A stretch of DNA of 64,000 bases from Trichoplusia ni (taxonomy: Eukaryota > Arthropoda > Insecta > Lepidoptera > Noctuidae), in NCBI RefSeq assembly GCF_003590095.1, contig NC_039483.1, positions 11,532,001 to 11,596,000 on the forward strand, given 5' to 3'. The translations under genes and the position numbers were made by a program. Shown piece after piece: positions 11,801 to 26,800 of the stretch. The stretch's first letter is position 1. The number at the start of each line of letters is the position of its first letter. The notes beneath the pieces were generated by a model. It had not been told where the DNA came from and made no database searches. It was given only the letters and a program-made list of their open reading frames with translations.

Positions 11801-14800
11801 GGCTTCTCTATAATTCTTAGGAAAAAGATTTTGTGGGATTATGTCATCTGCCAAGTCCGCTAGGGCCTCATTGTTCATTCTCTACTTCAAGAATTTGGTA
11901 TAGTTTTTCGTATATTTCCGCGTTGAGGTTTTAAAAAACAGATGATAATTTTTTGCTTAATTAGCTAGGTACGTTAGGAAATAATTTCTAAAGTTTGAAT
12001 ATTATATCGTTAAACTCTGGCAAGTAACCGTTGTAAATTTCCGCGTTATATCTATAGATTCCTGTAAAATGACAATTAAATGACCTCTTTTAAGTTAATA
12101 ATTCATTTGCTTTTAAGTTAATTGCATAGATAATTTTCTATTGAGTGCTTCTAAAATAGTCGCTTCATTTTAATACCATTTTTATGTAAGTTTTATTAAT
12201 AGAAGTAAGTATACAAAAGGTTTTTCTTGCTATTAAAGTAGCGCTTGCGTATAAGCTAAGTTGATGACTTGCAATACGGTGACCCGCGCGCTTGCAAGGT
12301 ATTACGAAGAATAATCCGTCTGACAAAAGAATAAGGGAACATCTGACATTTTACTTTATTGTTCAAGGCATTTCAGGACACAAAAACGTCTCTTATATTT
12401 TGATATAATATCAAGTGTTATGACATGGCTTTATTTTCTGGACATTTTCTTGCTTGCATTGTAACTGCAACTAAACTTTTATATGTATTTAAAGATACCT
12501 TCTATTGCTTTATTTAAAATTCTCTCTTCCTTTAGTCCAACAGAATTATCAGACACTGTGTACTTAGCTTGAAACAAGAGACTTTCGCTAGTAAAAGTGC
12601 TCAAATATTTAAGAGTAGGCCCATTATCCTTTTTATCTTGCACAATATGTCCCGCCGCTTAGCAAAGGCTCCCCAAATCCTTCTATGATTATCTATCCAA
12701 TTTTGGAGCAAGCCGAAGCGGTAAGCAATTAGAACCTTAATTAGATCTTATTAATATTTCTCAAAAAACCTCTTTCTTTCAAACTGTCTTCTTCTCTTGT
12801 CCAGTGTCTACCACTGGAATCTACCTATTTAACGTGATCAATGTGTATTTATCAATGATCACAAAATGTCTGAATTCAACCCTTTTGTTAGTCATTGGTA
12901 TTTTAGCATTTTCGTTCAATTCGATGTCGCGGAGTACGATTTACGTTGATTTTATCAGTGACTGTATTACAATACGATTCGTATAAAATCGTAAAATTGG
13001 TATAAAACAGTGGCGGGATATAGCTTCATCATGGAATGCTAATCGAAGTCTATCGTAACTTTGTTGCCAAGTAAGCACACAAAAAAAGTCATGAAAAGAT
13101 TTTCGACGGAAAATATTCAGGTTTTTATCGCTCTTCTTTTTGTTTCATTAAATTGAGTGGGAATTTGAGATTTTGCCATTTGTATTGGAAAACTTTGTTT
13201 AATCAATGCCGTTGTTTATCTATTTTTGCCGAAATATCTTTAAAATATTTTGGGTCGATTGGCAACATTTTTTACATTGCATCAAGGTATACTGCGAGTT
13301 ATGTAAAGCGAGTTACAACAAAGGAACGGGAAAATATATATTTTACAATCCGCTGTGATCAAGTTTTAAAACATTCCTACGTCCTATTTGTTTTTAATTC
13401 ATATCTATTTGAAACAAGATGAAAACATATTAAAATTTCGTGGTATCGAAGTATGTGTTTTAATTTCTTAGATAATAAACGTATTTCATCCGGTGACATT
13501 AAACGTTTCTAGCAAAGTAATTTTATGAAAAAGTCAAAGTTATAGAATGTGATATCATATGCTTTCATACTTTTAAGCGATCTCAAGAATCCCTCTATAA
13601 CCACACCCTGTGTAACCAAAGTAGGTACTGTCCACAAATTACAAACATTCCTTTATCATTAAGGGCTAAACGACGTATCTAATTACACCTTCTTGTTCAA
13701 CGTTTTAGTGACTGCTTTCTGAAGTAAAACCTAAAGGGCTACCTACTTGTAGTATCTAAACAAAACCTTTTAGATAAGTCTTTCTCTTATTAGTTACGCT
13801 CAAACAGGAGAGAGTAGAATGTTTGAAGTAAGGTTGATGACTGTGTAGGACCTGATCAACTAGCTAACCTTGAAACTTAAAGTTGTTCAGTTAGCAAAAG
13901 TCGATTATCCAAGTAAGAAATTCATTAATAATATCTGGAACTCGAACAGAGTTTGCGACATTAGAACTTTAATTGTGAGGCGTTGAAGAGACTCAAAACT
14001 TTGTGAACCGAAGTTCCAGCTAGCCAAGTACCGCTGAAAAAAGGGAGTTGTGAGGTTTCGCCCGAACATATATACTTACATACCGGGCATCTTCTCATGA
14101 AGATAACCCGTGAATTAAAAGATATATAAGTAAATTTTGCTCATTAGTATTGGATTTCTGATCTTGATCACCTATTTTTGCTATTGTACAACTTGCTGGG
14201 TAACTCGTAAGTGACGATTCCTTCAAATATTTTCCTATACGGATGCAAAAAAGAAACTTAATATTTCACAGTTTATATTTACTTGTCGGTTTTTTATTGT
14301 AGTAAGTCCTGAATGCCTTAACTTATTTTGATGTGTATGTTTTTACTGATTACCGTTAGTAACCGTGAATTTTCCCAAGTAATATAACCTTTATATTTAA
14401 GTACTGATTTCAAACTAATTTGCGAAGTTAAAAAAAATATATACGAGAGGTCTACCACCGCGTGTTTAAGTAATCTATTAATTATCACCCGCTACAAAAT
14501 TATTTACGTGGCGGCAGTTTAATCCCCCCCATCCCCAAGCCTCCATTTCAATTATTTTTAAGTATCAACTCATATGTTAGAAGTTTGTTATTAATGACAT
14601 CGTAAGGGTATTTCAAATGCGCGTCTTTGTCCTTACCTTGACTGATGATCGCTGAGATATCCTTGATCACGATCACGTACTCTGTCCCTGAAACAAATCA
14701 TTGGCTTTAGCATGAAACACAGCTTTTTCAAGAATCTAATCATCAGCGTATGGCTAAATCCTTAGGTATCTATGGAGCCAGTACTAGTAATCTTTTAAAA

Positions 14801-17800
14801 CACGGAAAAAATACTAGCAACTTTAAGATACAGGTTCGGAACAGGTTTTACTATTTATAATTGATTAACATTGATTTATTTACATAAAAAAAAACTACCA
14901 AAAATATCATTACCGTTTAAACACCTTATATAATACCGTAAAAACCAAAATTAATAAAGATCAGCCTTCCATTTTTAACGGCGCAGAACAAACTTTCTTT
15001 ACTGATTTGTGCATTCAGAGGCTTAATTAGCCCTATTTGTTTTTGTCTTCTGTAAGTACATACATCGCAACATTTCCTATCTGATCATTGTAGCGTTTTC
15101 CCAACTATATTGGGGTCGGCTTCCAGTATAACTTAATGCAGTTAAATACAATACAATTTTATAAGAAGTAGGTACCTGTATCAACACGTAATAACCCCTA
15201 GTCAGGCTGGTTATCAGACTTTCTAGCTTCTGACTCTACAGTTCATAAAATTTTATTATCACAGGGCTGTGTCAGGTTATGGTTGGTCTTTGGACTCTAG
15301 ACTATGGACGTTGAATGAAAACGATGGTTGGTTTAACAATACTCTATATAAGTACTATAGTTTCACAACATACCTGGTGTTATGGTCGCTCAAGTAGCCA
15401 CGCTCCCGTTCACGTTCACGTTCTCGCATCAGCTCATTGCGATCACTAAAACAAAAGTAAGGGATTGAACATACTATAAAATGTCTCAGGAAATATAAAA
15501 TAATAAAGTTAATAATAATGGAATTAAATGATACCCATATTGTAATGTCATATCCGCACGATGATGATGGGCTATTTAACACTAATATTTAATTGGAAAA
15601 GTATGCACAACAGTCGTTCTCTTTGATTAGAAGCTACTAGCTTTGTGGCTACTCGGTAGGTACGACATTCTGGTTTTCTTTAAAAAGAGTCTTAGTTTTC
15701 CATTAAATTGTTTACATGTCAAATGTTGCAGTGATTCGAAACTTTTTACAAAAGGCCTCCGAGAGATCACTTATGATTGTCCCATACACGAAGTTTTTGA
15801 TTGATATTTTTCCATGCCTGACAAATTTGAAGCTCATTTTATGATACTTTGTGGTAAACCCAACACTTAGGCTAAACAGATTTTATCAACTTGACACCCC
15901 TGTAAGTCCGTAGCTGGTCAACGACCGCCCTAAACGTGGGCCACAAAACCCGGTGGTACTCTTGTGCCTACATTTTATTTATATTTACCTGTAATACCCA
16001 TCGCGGTCGGACCTAGCGCTGTGCTGTCTCTCAACACCGAGGCGGTGCGGCAGCGGCAGCGTCGACGACCGACTCCCGCCGCCCGAGCACTGGGATGCTG
16101 CTTCTTTCACAAACACACACGTGTATTACCAAGGGCATTAATTAACACACAATTTAAGCTAATGCTGATACACCATAAACAGAACAATAACTACATAAAT
16201 GTGAAAGTACATATATTTTTATGAGAAAATTTTATGTTTTACATGACTTTTCAAATTTGGGTCACAATTACCCTGCGTAGTATATGAGGTACATTCACAG
16301 GCATCAGACAAACTTGCTTACCTAACTTATTATTGTCATGCATATGCATAACTGCTTATCATCTCACGTTAGAGTACAACATGCAATACTTTGTTTTGAT
16401 ATATTTTTAAAATTATGGGTTGCTGTAGAAATAATCATAGTTCTCTATCTCTTTAGTAAAGTAGTGAAATTGACTAAATGTTTTACCTTCAGATTAGTCA
16501 GAATGACTATTTATGAGAACAATTACAATTATAATTGTTTCATTCACCATTAATTACCAGCAGCAAAGTCACGCTATTTGTTATTAAGGTGAACAGAAAA
16601 TACTATTCTACCTGATATATAAGAAAACCTTAAAACAAACTTTTTAATTTTGTTTTAATAACTATAATTTTTATAATAACTATCGTGAGACTGATTCATT
16701 ATTAAATGATGTAACGGTTTACTCACGCGTATTTATCGGGGTAAACTATAATTTACCAATTAAATTCAGTAATACAGAGGTTGCGGCTGTCATAGTCTTT
16801 ACCACAGCCTGTGCGTACGTAAGATAAAATTACGTTTAGGTATTTATTTAAGCAGAAAGCTAAATACTCTTAAAACGCATAGTCTATAATACGGTATATA
16901 CGGTAGTTTATACATAATTTTTACATAAATAAAATAAAAGCACTGATATACTAGAATGTTTACAAGTACAAAGTAATAATACAGTGTTAGTGTCAAGGTG
17001 AAAATCTAATATTACATTTCTTTTATATATATGGGAAAAACCAGTCATTTCTATCTTGAATTCACATTTTTTACAATTTAATTTTACGACTTGATATCGT
17101 TATTTAGAGACTAAGCATTAATTAATAAAATAATTCTTACAGTACAAAGCAATTTTGCACTTTAAAGTAAAAATCAAAATCAAAAGTTTTCATTCAAAAG
17201 GCCGTTTTCCAGGCACATTCAAAATATTACAAAGATGACTAGTTGCGCGGGTCCAAGGTGTCATTCTTATGGAGAACAACCGGCAAGAAACTCCATAAGT
17301 TACAATTGATTATTGATTGGTTAACCCCATAGCTGATGTAGAAATACGAGTATGTGAGTACCATGCTTCTCCCTTTACAGAAACCAAACAAAACGTTCAC
17401 AGTAAAAACAAAACAAGTATCTGTGGAAAATAAACTCAATCAACAGATTAGGTTCATAAATACATATAATAACATAGGCATTGCATACATATATATACAT
17501 GATGATGCAATGATACCATTCATACGATAAATAAGCAATTTGTTTCACCTCTATCCCTTATTGCAGCCTCCTTAAGGTGTCTCAAAGACTGTAGAATTGA
17601 TTCTTGGGTCGGTCCTCAACAAAACAAAAACAGGGTTCAAATTAAATCCAAACAAGGTTGAATTGTGTGCAGTTTATGTTGTAAAAATTGTATGTTTTAA
17701 TAAAGTTAAATTTATTAAAATTGGCTGCATGCTTTTTATTTTAAAAATTTCAATTTTGCAAATTCTACAAGATTTTAAAATATATATTTTTTTTCGTTTT

Positions 17801-20800
17801 TCTTATTATATACTTACGTCGTCTCGGCGGATACGGACTTCTCTGATTTGAAGATGGCACGTTATCGTTGTATTCTATTAATAAAACAATAAGTGTTAAG
17901 CATTTGCAAGCTTTACGATTTAAACAACCAAGTAGTAAGTACATCCGACAAAATTAATTAGAAAGTAAAATTCCGACTTTTCTTGTAAATATTGTCCAAA
18001 CATTATTTTAATACCATCACTTTAGTAGCTCTAATACTACAAATTTGTCTCTGTCATTTATAAACAGAACAAAAAAAGACTTTCTGATAAAAGGGTGAAG
18101 TTCAACCGGATCTTTTTGACCTACCTAAATCCTCCATGCTCTGGCTAAGCAGTGCCTCAAACGTGTGCAGACTGTAGCTCTCTGCATCCATGCCTTTAGC
18201 GAGAGTGTTCCTCAGATGCATCTCATACTCCAACAGCAGGCGTGAGGTGGGCGAGCCCGGAGCAGGTGTGGCACTAGACTGGGAGGCCTGGCGAGACAAG
18301 CACGGCTTCTGCAAGTAAACGAAGAAGGTCATACCATGAGACTAAAAGTAATACTATTTACTTTCAAGAAAAAAGAAAACAAAGAGGTCCAATTTCATGG
18401 CAATAACATCAAAACTGGGAATCAACATCAAGATAAGACAATAACAAATGCATATAGCCGTGATCAAGAACGACTCTTATCTAAAATTTTCTATAATGTT
18501 CAATTATCTTTGACAAGGATAAAAACAGTATGACACTTCAGGGTGACAGCAGTAACTTGGCAGAACCTCATCTTATCTGAGTAAGATATGTATATATTCT
18601 ACAAACAAATAGAATGAGTCGTTTCATTAAGCTTTAAGAAATATAAAGAGGTTTTCATTGCTCCTTACCGCATGATGATGCTGTCTGGAATCGCGGCGCT
18701 GACAAGGCTCCTGGTCGGAGTTCCCATTAGACGACGACGGCGTGGTGGCATAACACTGGTTGTCAAACATCACGTTGTCTGAAGGTGGAGAGAGATCACG
18801 TTCACCACCGCCCAGTTCTAAATACAAGCCACGACCAGGATATCCACTGGGAGCGGCGCCGACACCCACACCACGACTGGTAAAAGAGAATATTATTTAA
18901 CCTTAGAGAAGCACTATAACTATGTTTGGTTAGCAGTTATGAAATTGGGATGAATCTCTCTATACCAATGAAAAAATTAGTTCTGTGATGCTTATAGCCA
19001 ACTTTTTGACTATTGTTGTATCTTAGATTTCATTCTGTCTATTCAGAATTTAGTTAATTAATAAATTCTACATTCATTTCGTACAACTTTATTGCATTTT
19101 CTTGCTACTACCAACGTCATACATTTAAATCCTTTAGGCCTTACCGCTGCGAGCTCTGTCGGCTGTTGTTATTAACGATGTGCGAGTAGTGTCCGTGGTG
19201 ACCGTGCTGCTGGTGGCGGTGTCCATGCGAGCCGCAGGACGGCGGGCACGGCGCCTGCCCTCCATACCGCCGTCGTCCCATCTCCGGTGACGTCACCGGG
19301 CTCTCCGTCGACGGCATCGGCTTCAGCATGCGCTTCAAGGTGCTCGAATCTAGTGATGGTATTATAATTATTAATTGGAGCTTAATATTTTTTCTTGAAA
19401 TTCTGTAATGTTAATGAATAGTACATGTTTCAGCGAACTCTTGTGACTTCAAATACACTATCCTGAATTTAATGAAGAAAACAGTTTTAAGTTAAGCATG
19501 TTCTTCTTAGATGTAAATGAATGTTTCCAAGAAGGGATCTAAGGTGTTCAGGTGATTAAAAAGTTTCTATAGTGTTATAAATGTTACTGCTTACCCATAT
19601 TCATATCTTCAGTGCTCTTAGACTTGGTACGACGCGAGCCCGATGTGTTATTATTGATAACGTTGTGATGATGAGAGTGCCTTTCAGATTCGCGCGACTG
19701 AAAATGCATACAGTCCTGTTGAGTTTCCAAAGAGATTATTATCGTTTATTTAGTCACGTCAATTGTTAGAAATCCTAGTCTCCCAAATTAGTCTAATCTG
19801 TTTAAAAAATAATTTAAGTTTTGCGTTTATAAAATCTTTGCGACGCGACGGCAAAAGCTGATAATTTCTTTGTAATGACTATCATTCAAATATTTAATAT
19901 TGTTGAAAAATATTTTTACCACAAATATCTTTGATTTGACGATGTCACGAAACATCCACTGATATTGTGTTCAATTGAAGCTGTAATTTTAAAGCCATGT
20001 CGACTAACCTAACCGAAAGATTCATGTTATAGGAATCGTAATATACTAACTGATTCGTTTCCGTCTCCGTAGTCGACGCTTTTGGGCATGTGCTGCAGGT
20101 GTTCCTTGCCGGAGCGTGTGGAGGTGGCTGAGGACTTGGATGACGTCAGCGTGCCGCCGGCCTGCACGCCCTCTGATTTCAGGTCCTGAGTGTGCTGGGA
20201 CGATGCCCCTCCGCCGCCCGCTTGGCTCTCTTCATTTGTCTGTTATAGATTGTTTTAAATATATAACGTGAATTTGAAATTCTGGTGGGCACGAAAATGG
20301 AAAATCTATTGAATGTTGAAGTAAGTGCTTGTGAAAATGTTGCATGTGATTAATTCCCTTTTCAAAGTCAAATCAGTTAATGACTCAATGTCGTTAACAT
20401 TTCCAAATTCACTAAAAGAATACATAGCATGTTAAACATAGGCAACTGGCAACAGCTATATCAATCATGTTTGTTTCACCACACCTCTGTTTAAAGGGAA
20501 ACCTTTTAACAAATTACATCGAGGTGTCGTTCTCAAATGACAGTTTTGTACCATATTTAAAACTAAATTTATCCCCCAAAAGAATGTCCCTCTTACCAGT
20601 GTCGTAACAGGTAGTATAATTACACTAAGAAGTGCGACATTAATTGAGATTAAACATTGATTAAAGATAGGCTTATGACTAGTTATGACCATAATGGTAC
20701 TAACATTAGTTCCGTGAGTTCCCGTTGAAGCAGTGACAGTCTTGGGTGCTGTCGAAGTGTTATTAGTCATAGTAGAGGTCTCTTGTGATTTTGGAGGCCG

Positions 20801-23800
20801 AGATGGTGGCTGTGAGTCAGCCTGACGCGAAGCCGCTGAAATAGAATTGATTTTTCAAATAAATTTCTCGTCTGAGCATACTCTTTCAGTGTAAATTGTC
20901 ACCCAATGATCGATAGCGTCAGTGTCGCTATACTCGTCTGCCTTGATAATGCTTAATACTTAATAACGAGAAGTGCTACATAGCAGTAAGTTAACTAGTT
21001 TGTATTTTTAATTGCAATTAATTAAAATTGACTTCATTGCCCTTATTACTCTGTAAATACAATGAGAGTAACTGCTGTACCAACATATACATGTATTGTG
21101 GGCAGAGCGAGTCTTTCAAGGAGTTTTCTTTCTATTGGTCGCAAAGCCAACCCATTGGAAGTATATCCTTAATGTAAACTTCACTAAGATTACGTAATTA
21201 CGATACTAAGAATACTAACGTTTCGGTGGCGGCTGGTGTGCGGGCTGTGAGTTGGACACATTGTCGTACAGCGATGTGGAGGAGGTCGCGGCGGCCACCT
21301 TGTCTGAGCGGCCGGCGGTGCCCGCCGCGCCTGCATCTGTCTCCATGGCACGAGCCGTGGTGCGGGGCAGAGTTGACGAACCTGTGGTAACCATATCGTG
21401 TGAAAACAAACCACGCCTTATAGTGTGACGTAATAACCGTTTTACTGAAGCCTTAAAACGGTTTTAACTCATGATCCTTGATTATAAGGATAATTTATAA
21501 CTATTGTTATGGAAAAATACAGTTTATCTGGTTTATGAATCCTATTTAGAGAAAAACTTTAATAATATTTAAGTCACGCAGATTAGTGTACACATTAGAC
21601 TATCAGTGTCGGCTTTTGAGTATCATTAAATAGTAAAACATACATATTTTAGCAAATATTTGTCACTAGATTTCAAGATGTATTGTTTACGTATAAACGT
21701 ATGATGTTTGATGTATATACAATGAGAACGGTGTGTGTTATTGAAAACCTCTTTGTTCAGATCAAGGAGAGTTATCTGGCTTCTCTGAGAGACAAACATG
21801 CGTTCATTTACCCCACAGTAGGTGTCGATGACACCCTCCCTGACTGGCACACCACACATCAAATAACGTAAACCATAATTGAAAGTAAATAAGGTCTATA
21901 CTTACGATAACGTGGATCCTGGGCTCTCAGCCGTGCATACTGTTCTTGAGTCATGCAGGTGCACTGCGGCTCGCGACCGTAGGTCAAGCTACATTCGTAA
22001 ATGCCAATATGATTAGTTTGAAACATATTACAAGTTTACATATACATGGAACATGATTTTGACCAGTACTCGAAACGAATGAGGACATATTTGAAATTTC
22101 GAATTTTTTTAACTGAACTTTGAATTAACACTCTTCCAAGAGTCGTCCAAATACTTCTGACTTTATCATTATAAAGCACAATGGAACAAGTAGGCATTTT
22201 AGAACGTCACTCAGCTTAATTTCATTCTTATACACGTCAGTAAGTAAAAACTGTCAAGAAATGACTATTTATGAGTCTGAATTTAATTTACCTGGATCGA
22301 TTAGGACTGGCCGGTGTGGAGAGCGGCTTCCTCTTAGCCTTGAACTTCTGCTTGTTCCCGGGTGGTTCTAGCTTTAAGCTGTAGCTGGATGACGCCTTCC
22401 GGGAGAATTTGAACGATGGCGACTAAAAATATATGAAAACTTTAATTGCAAACATGTATCTTTAATGGGTACATGAGTGTGAGAAATAAATGAACAGTGA
22501 CGAAGGATTTTGAAAACGTTGACACTTGGTCTGGATTCTGGGTTAACCAATTCCGTTTTAGTTTCATATTATGATTAACAATTATAATATTTAGTCCATA
22601 TCCCATGTACCTATATGATTAGGGTTCAAAAAGTCCACCTGGAATTTTAGGTCCCATTTTTGCGACTGCCGGGAACACAAAATTTTTTGATGTCGGTCAA
22701 ATCTCAAAGAAGATTTCAATATAAAAATATGTAAATCTAGTCCAAAACCCTGATCGTAATTATTTGTTTTGACAACGGAATTAGTTGACTTCCAGAAATT
22801 GAAATGGTAACAGTTTTAATGTTTTGTGAATTTCAATGGAGCACAAAATATTCTAAGTAACACTAAATAAGACATTTATTTATTTATAGTAATAGTTAGT
22901 CATAAAACGCGACCGTAAATATTTAACTACACGACGTACGAGTTGTGTACTTACACAGCATTCTCTGAATTGTTTGGCATCAATGGGAGAAGTGAAATTC
23001 AGTCCCCAAGTGTCGTTGGTCATGGGATCCTTCCAGTATACGAAGCATTCAGATGCTTGTCCTATGCGAGTACCTGCAAAGGAAATTGTTAATGAATTAA
23101 GATGAACGTACAGGAATAAAATCATAAGGGCATAATATACAATTCATCACCTACATCGAGTTCAATAAAATAACTTCATGACAGCCAAAATGAAAACAAA
23201 ATACGCCTAGAACAGTTACTGATTAGAGATACATGTCAAATGAGTAGTTTTAATATTTTGTAAAATATACTTTTGAATTATCTGATTGACTTTTTGGAGA
23301 ATTGATATTGTATGAGAATATAAAATTTTGTTATTTTTACTGCTTCATCAGCTTACAGCTTTGCCGACAATTCCATGAAATAACGAACGTCTTTCTGAAG
23401 TACCGAGAGTTAAGTACTTGTTATGATTGTATTTTCGTCATAAGTAAGTGTTGTATTTATGAAATAATTATTCCGTAAATTATTAAGCTTTTCTTCGAAT
23501 TGATAAAACTACTCGTAGATTTTCCTTAACATACTTATGATAAAAATGTATTAAGCACTTGAAGTGCCATTGTTACCAAGCAAATGAGCTACATCAAAAT
23601 TGATTTTGAGAAAAAATAATAGCTAAAGGGAACCTTGTTTAATATTAAAATGGAACAGAGCAACAATTTTAAAATAGCATAAATAAAAGTTTGGTTGCAA
23701 GAGAACTGGGGCAAGTAATAAAATCAATGGATATGTAGTCGCGTTTTGTTTTCATATTTAATTCGTTGCTCAACTGTTTTAATAAGCACAAGTGAAATAA

Positions 23801-26800
23801 TGTGTTGGCCGGCGTTACTTGCAGTGAATTCGGTCGATTACTCGTCTTACTATCCAGTGTAAATTTAAAACTAGGTTAGAGCGGCCGCCGCCGTATCTCC
23901 GAATTGCCCCAGTAAAATATAGGTGTTACTCTGCCGTGTGATCTCCACAATTGTTACAAAAGTGTTTATTTCGGGAAACTACTTTTAAGCGCTAGTATTA
24001 CCCACGTATTATGTAGCTTACTCGTAAATTAGGAGATCCAAACCATACTTTACTCGGTGTTTGTTATTTTTAAATTTATGTTAGTTCTAATTATTATTTA
24101 AAATTAATTTAAATTTGCTTAGTGCTCGTTTTAGTACCTAATTGCATAATCTCTGTGAGATAAGTTTTATTATGTAACCGAAAGTGAACCTTTCAAAATG
24201 TTGTGTAAAATCAATTCAATTGAATGAATTACGAAGTTTTTGGTTAACCAAGCTTATTTATATATACTACTGCGGTTGTAACCGACTTTAAGATTAAGAT
24301 ATTTTGAAAAAGATCTTTTTTTGATTCCGCACGTTACTACCACCTCTTAAAGTACTTTTTATATTTTTGTCTCCAAGGTATCAAATCCTTGACTTGTTTT
24401 GGGTTCGTAGACATTCAAGTCGCAAGCATAAAAACACCCTACTATAAGTAAAGTACAGTAATATCATTACAGTACTGGAAGCGTGACAGTGCACTGCACT
24501 ACGTAGACGTCTCTCTTCCATAACTGCAATATTATTACCTACTTTGAGAGGCGGTGGCAGGCCCTCTAAAGTAATGTAATAAAGCTGTCGTACCGGGCTG
24601 CAGTAGTCTGACGTCGAGTATCTTGTCAACCTGTGAGTTGTACGCGGTGATGTGGAACACGCACTCGGGCGAGTCCTGGATGCAGGTGATGTTCACCGGC
24701 ACCAGGTCCTCCGACACCTGCTGCCACTTCACCGTCCCGGCACCGCTTGCTGATACGTGGAATACCTCCGCCCATAATCTGGAAACACTCACAAATTAGT
24801 AATAACATACAAACTAGGCTGAGTTTTAGTTCTGTTCTCCAAAGTAATCAATTTAATGCATCAAACATTGTACTCAAGTATTTATGTAGATAACGATTAG
24901 TGTTATTATTAAACGACGGATTACAACAAAATAACTATTAAATTCTGACTTAAAATTATGCCATAGAATGTAGTTTGGCAAACATCATCGCAAGTACAAG
25001 CAAGTGATGTGAATGGTGTTTAGTCTTTTGGATAATTAACCATCTAACCCTGATTTCTGAAATTATGTTCAAGTTTACGCGTAGAACACCACCATCTCAG
25101 TAATAAGATCCTATTTAGTTAATATAAAACTGCAGCATACCTATATGTATGAGGCAGATCTTTATACATTTAAAAGTGTTCAAATATTTATTGATTCAAG
25201 GTTTATTCCTAGACACCGTTGCATCTTGTAACGGTACTGTTAAATGTAAAGTTTTCAAAACAAATATGAAGATACATCTTGACGTTAATGTTACATTGTG
25301 CAACTCTTTCAACGTTTATTTGCTTGTTATTAGTCAATCATAGCATTTTTTGATATCTGAAAATTTATAGCATTTTGAATTATCGATAGTAAAAAAAACT
25401 CTGTAATAATATATGTTATACTTCAACGATATTTCACAGGGCTAAAAAATTTACAGTTTATGCAGCAGGCAGGCAGTAATTTTTAATGGATGGTAACTTT
25501 TATTTGTTTTTAAAGGAATTGAGACGTGTGCCCCGCTGTATGAACATAAAACATCGTTAAAAGTTCAACCAGTCCGTTTGGTTGCATAAAGTTTACTTAG
25601 AAAGATGTTTGTAAATAAAATTAGGACGAGTTGCTTTGATGCAAGCAGTCAAGTGAACGGTTAATAAATAGTGTTTGCCTTTTGAACGGGTATTTACATT
25701 GAAATCGGTGACACAACACAATATGAAACTGGCTACAATTAGGTAGTAGAGATTAAGTCAGCATTCTATATTTAGACTTTAACTATATAGTTAAAACTGA
25801 AAAATATTAAAACAAATGTGTAGTTTAAATTAAAGAACGTTTCTTCTATGTACTATCCGATATTATTATTGATATAGCGGTATAACGGACTTTTCTTTTC
25901 GTGGTATTCGAATAAAATTATTGTATAGTGCCACATTTACTGATTTCTGATACATTCTGCTTGACACTATATTCTCACTCAAATAAATTAACACAATATT
26001 AAGTGACAAAGTGGTTGCCACTCAATATCCTGGCTATGCCTATCCTGGTTATATTTGATTATACGCTGATAGATATGCTAAATTAAAGCCAGGAATTCCA
26101 ATAAAAAAATGGACTTTTTGCATTTCTGTTCATGTCAGCTTTATCATCGAGCTGGGGTGAATGGTCCCTGGCAGATACCTCATCCCACTTTCAAACATAT
26201 CAAACAGGGCTCTGCGTAGACCTATGTCCCACGTAAACCCTTCAAAGGGCCGCGTCGCATCTTTTGAAGTTATCCCGTGGATAAAAAGATGAGGGCCAGT
26301 AGACAAGTGACAATTTTACACCCGCTAACAGCTGTTAAGTCGCTTTAATGTATGAAAATGGCAATCTCGGCGACTACGTGACTCTGACATATCTTTTCAA
26401 TACATTTATGCAGGTTAATCAGTATAGGGTATTTGATAAAAAAAATCTGTTTAGACCGTCAGACATACTGCCAAAAAAATTAGGAAACGAATTTTTTCTT
26501 TTATGTCGTAACCAAAGAATGAAGAGTTTAAAGTAATTTAACATCGCATGTGACGTCAGTTACCAGTAGCTACACTGATAGCTAACCAGTGATGGTTTTA
26601 GCACCCACTACCATATATGTATTTCATCATCTTTAAGCATTTAATGTTCATTACGTTTTAATTATGTGATTAAATTTAAAATATCTATTCAATATCTTTT
26701 GGGAACCTGTTTGACAGATTAATCATGTATAGGTACTATTTAGTTAAGATTGTCTATATAGGCCATTAAATTGTTAATACCTTAGCAAATGTCCGTCTCT

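Noticed and set aside
15964..16224. Plus-strand open frame over sif exon 14
   Set aside because: Antisense shadow of the exon; the minus-strand frame is phase-linked on both sides.
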